A DNA stretch of 64,000 nucleotides from Phytohabitans aurantiacus. GTDB taxonomy: Bacteria > Actinomycetota > Actinomycetes > Mycobacteriales > Micromonosporaceae. The stretch's first letter is position 1, and the number at the start of each line of letters is the position of its first letter. This document shows positions 62,572-64,000 of this stretch, piece after piece. The notes beneath the pieces are model-generated. The model saw only the letters and a list, made by a program, of their open reading frames with translations. It ran no database searches and had not been told where the DNA came from. The stretch lies in the NCBI RefSeq assembly GCF_027923225.1, contig NZ_BSDI01000020.1, positions 60,103-124,102 on the forward strand, in the 5' to 3' direction. The position numbers and the translations under genes were made by a program.

Positions 62572-62636
62572 CGCCGATCAAGGGCGAACGCACGTGGTTG
62601 GATCTCTTCTCCGCGTGCATCCGCTCCCAGGCCGGC
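62572..62636 (+). repeat. palindromic repeat element, copy C (damaged right end)
   Basis: The left end CGCCGATCAAGGGCG, the loop TTGGATCTCTTCT and part of the right stem (CCGCGTGCAT) match copy A, after which the sequence diverges. It is preceded by several CACGCCTC-type short tandem repeats (62535-62571). Confidence 0.75.
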
Positions 62637-62664
62637 CCGGCACGGCGTGTCGCCACGCCCTACC

Positions 62665-62747
62665 CGCCGATCAAGGGCGAATGCACGTCGTTGGATCTCT
62701 AAACCGCGTGCATTCGCCCTTGATCCATGCGAATGCCCTTGATCGGC
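62665..62747 (+). repeat. palindromic repeat element, copy D
   Basis: An 83-bp copy with both ends CGCCGATCAAGG and CCTTGATCGGCG. The tail between the main stem and the right end differs from copies A and F (CATGCGAATG instead of GATGGACATC), so copies have drifted or recombined. Confidence 0.88.
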
Positions 62748-62846
62748 GAACAGGGGCGCGGCGAAACACCGCCGCCGACCCCTCAAACCCCGACGGCTGG
62801 CCCGGCCACGACGGCGCGCCGCCTCAAGCGCCCCGGGGCCTCTTTG

Positions 62847-62908
62847 GTCTCAGGGTGAACGCGCGCGAAAATGAGATCAAATCGCGTGTATTCGCCCTTG
62901 ATCGACGA
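62847..62908 (-). repeat. palindromic repeat element, copy E (inverted, diverged)
   Basis: GTCTCAGGGTGAACGCGCGC, loop AAAATGAGATCAAA and CGCGTGTATTCGCCCTTGAT correspond to an inverted copy with many substitutions; its tail is not recognisable. It lies 92 bp before the hemerythrin gene. Confidence 0.7.
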
Positions 62909-63000
62909 AAAAGGGCGGTGGCGGCGCCCTGCGGCGTTTGCCGCACCCTCCAACGGGTACCTCCCAACCCGCCATTGCTGGAGGTTGCGAGGAGGGGACG

Positions 63001-63594
63001 ATGGCGTCCGATGCGGTGACCTTGATCAAGAACGACCACCGGGTGATGGAACGATTGTTCGAGCAGATGAAATCGCGGAAGGCCGACCGTGCCGCGCTGC
63101 TGAAAGAATGCGTTGCCCGGCTGTCCGCGCACTCGTGGGCGGAGGAGGAGCGGGTCTACACCGCGATCGTCAAGGCAGACCCGCCCGAGCAGGGTCAGGT
63201 CTACCACGGCGTGGAGGAGCACCACGAAGCCGAGCAGCTGATGCACAAGCTGGAGGAGATTGACCCGAAGAGCGCGGAGTTCGAGAGCGTTCTAGACGAT
63301 TTCATCGAGGCCGTGACGCACCACGTCGAGGAGGAAGAGACCAAAATCCTCCCGGCGTTGTCCGAGTCGGTCGACGCGGAGCGCTTGGTGGAGTTGGGCG
63401 CGGCGTTCGAGGAGCGGCGGCTGGCGGTGCTGACCGAGCACGGCTTCCGCGACGGACCGCCCGGCGAGGGCGCCGGCACGAGCGCCGATTTGAGCAAGGA
63501 CGAGCTGTACGAGCAGGCCAAGGAGGCCGACGTGCCCGGCCGCTCGAAGATGACCAAGGAGGAACTGGCCGAGGCGGTTCGCAAGGCCAGCTGA
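63001..63594 (+). CDS. hemerythrin-domain protein with C-terminal SAP/Rho_N-like tail
   Basis: The 197-residue protein begins with a hemerythrin-like four-helix domain (1-150). Metal ligands are visible: His13, His44, Glu48-50, His74/75, His107/108 and Glu111-113. Such proteins bind O2, NO or iron and act in redox stress. The last 40 residues (DLSKDELYEQAKEADVPGRSKMTKEELAEAVRKA) form a Rho_N/SAP-like helix-loop-helix that may bind nucleic acid. The ATG at 63001 follows GAGGAGGGGACG. A terminator follows. Confidence 0.93.
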   Translation: MASDAVTLIKNDHRVMERLFEQMKSRKADRAALLKECVARLSAHSWAEEERVYTAIVKADPPEQGQVYHGVEEHHEAEQLMHKLEEIDPKSAEFESVLDDFIEAVTHHVEEEETKILPALSESVDAERLVELGAAFEERRLAVLTEHGFRDGPPGEGAGTSADLSKDELYEQAKEADVPGRSKMTKEELAEAVRKAS

Positions 63595-63609
63595 CTCCTG
63601 GGTGATCGG

Positions 63610-63641
63610 GGCGCCTCTCGCAACGACGCGAGGGGCGCCTT
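63610..63641. terminator. hairpin terminator after the hemerythrin gene
   Basis: GGCGCCTCTCGC and GCGAGGGGCGCC pair over 12 bp with one mismatch and a six-base loop, followed by TTA. It lies 16 bp after the stop codon. Confidence 0.75.
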
Positions 63642-63737
63642 ACCCATCGCGGCCCCTTCGGCCGCCGCCCGTCGAGCGGCCGCGCCCCTTCCGGCGCGTT
63701 GCCTCGCCGGCTGCGTGCGCCCGGCGCGCCGGCGTTC

Positions 63738-63821
63738 CGCCGATCAAGGGCGAATGCACGTGGTTGGATCTCATTGCCGCGTGCGTTCGCCCTTGATCGA
63801 TGGACATCGCCTTGATCGGCG
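63738..63821 (+). repeat. palindromic repeat element, copy F
   Basis: An 84-bp copy with perfect 12-bp ends CGCCGATCAAGG and CCTTGATCGGCG and tail GATGGACATC like copy A. It lies in the gene-free end of the window after the hemerythrin terminator. Confidence 0.88.
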
Positions 63822-63880
63822 AGCAGGGCTAGGTGGACCGGCAGCGAGGCGCGCCGCATCACGCGCCGATCTGCCACACG

Positions 63881-63924
63881 CAGATCTTGGAGCTCCACCG
63901 TCGCCAGGGCGGTTTCAAGATCTG
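63881..63924. repeat. 9-bp inverted repeat CAGATCTTG / CAAGATCTG
   Basis: Perfect arms at 63881-63889 and 63916-63924 with 26 bases between them lie 38 bp before a possible partial gene at the right edge. It may be a regulator site or part of a mobile-element end; nothing else in this stretch helps to decide. Confidence 0.4.
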
Positions 63925-63961
63925 GCTGCAACACCCACGTTTCTGCAGGTAGGAGTGGGTT

Positions 63962-64000
63962 GTGGCAGAGAGATTGTCCGCGTTGGAGCGGGAACGGATC
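63962..64000 (+). CDS. possible 5' end of a gene cut by the right edge
   Basis: GTAGGAG stands six bases before a GTG that opens a frame of 13 codons to the edge (VAERLSALERERI). The ribosome site is good but the frame is too short to name. The sequence is reminiscent of the start of IS30-type transposases (Leu-Ser-x-x-Glu-Arg), which is only a hint. Confidence 0.35.
   Translation, partial: MAERLSALERERI

Noticed and set aside
62447..63000. Phage attachment site and island next to tRNA-Val
   Set aside because: No duplicated tRNA end, no integrase and no phage genes were seen; the region holds only repeat elements and then a hemerythrin gene.

Overview
The window is very GC-rich, densely coded actinobacterial chromosome. 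GTG starts, 4-bp stop/start overlaps (ATGA, GTGA), homodimeric AceE, DUF3052 and DUF3145 proteins, an actinobacterial c-di-AMP riboswitch and a fasR-fabD-fabH-acpP-fabF cluster point to a filamentous actinomycete, most likely Micromonosporaceae. The family assignment is an inference from gene content, not from a marker gene. No prophage, CRISPR array, rRNA operon or complete insertion sequence was seen.

Left part (1-20 kb). A secreted GH2 beta-galactosidase cut by the left edge is followed by an SMP-30-like/NmrA-like gene pair, two small unknown genes and an AraC regulator. Next come three overlapping genes (unknown membrane protein, methyltransferase, divergent inositol-phosphatase-like protein) whose base composition looks lower in GC. 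A GH31 alpha-glycosidase has a perfect LacI-type operator at its promoter. Then follow a DUF883-like membrane protein, a STAS protein next to a Ser/Thr kinase with an altered catalytic loop, surE with a PfkB kinase, a CBM2-Cip1-like secreted polysaccharide-binding protein, and a secreted coiled-coil cell-wall protein under a c-di-AMP (ydaO-type) riboswitch. A CDF metal exporter and a secreted beta-propeller protein end this part.

Middle part (20-40 kb). HelD-type helicase, alpha/beta hydrolase, GNAT enzyme, DUF3145 protein, GH3 lipoprotein, a GT2 glycosyltransferase coupled to a 720-residue membrane protein, and a methyltransferase lead into the lipid locus: acyl-CoA carboxylase beta subunit, FabF, ACP, FabH, FabD and FasR. 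FabD carries a C-terminal extension resembling a lipoyl/biotinyl domain without its attachment lysine. A PAP2 phosphatase and a two-component system follow.

Right part (40-64 kb). A substrate-binding lipoprotein, a single-chain double permease and an MFS transporter form one overlapping operon behind a sequence that looks like a Zur box, suggesting zinc-responsive (possibly metallophore) transport. A GH1 beta-glucosidase, a sugar MFS transporter and an unusual glutamyl-tRNA synthetase form another tightly coupled operon. aceE, the second thiamine-dependent E1 (alpha/beta fusion), DUF3052, ahpE and tRNA-Val(TAC) make up a respiration/redox neighbourhood interrupted by phosphatase, MuiA-like and small membrane/secreted genes. 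The last 6 kb carry six copies of an approximately 84-bp palindromic element that behaves like a miniature mobile or REP-type repeat.
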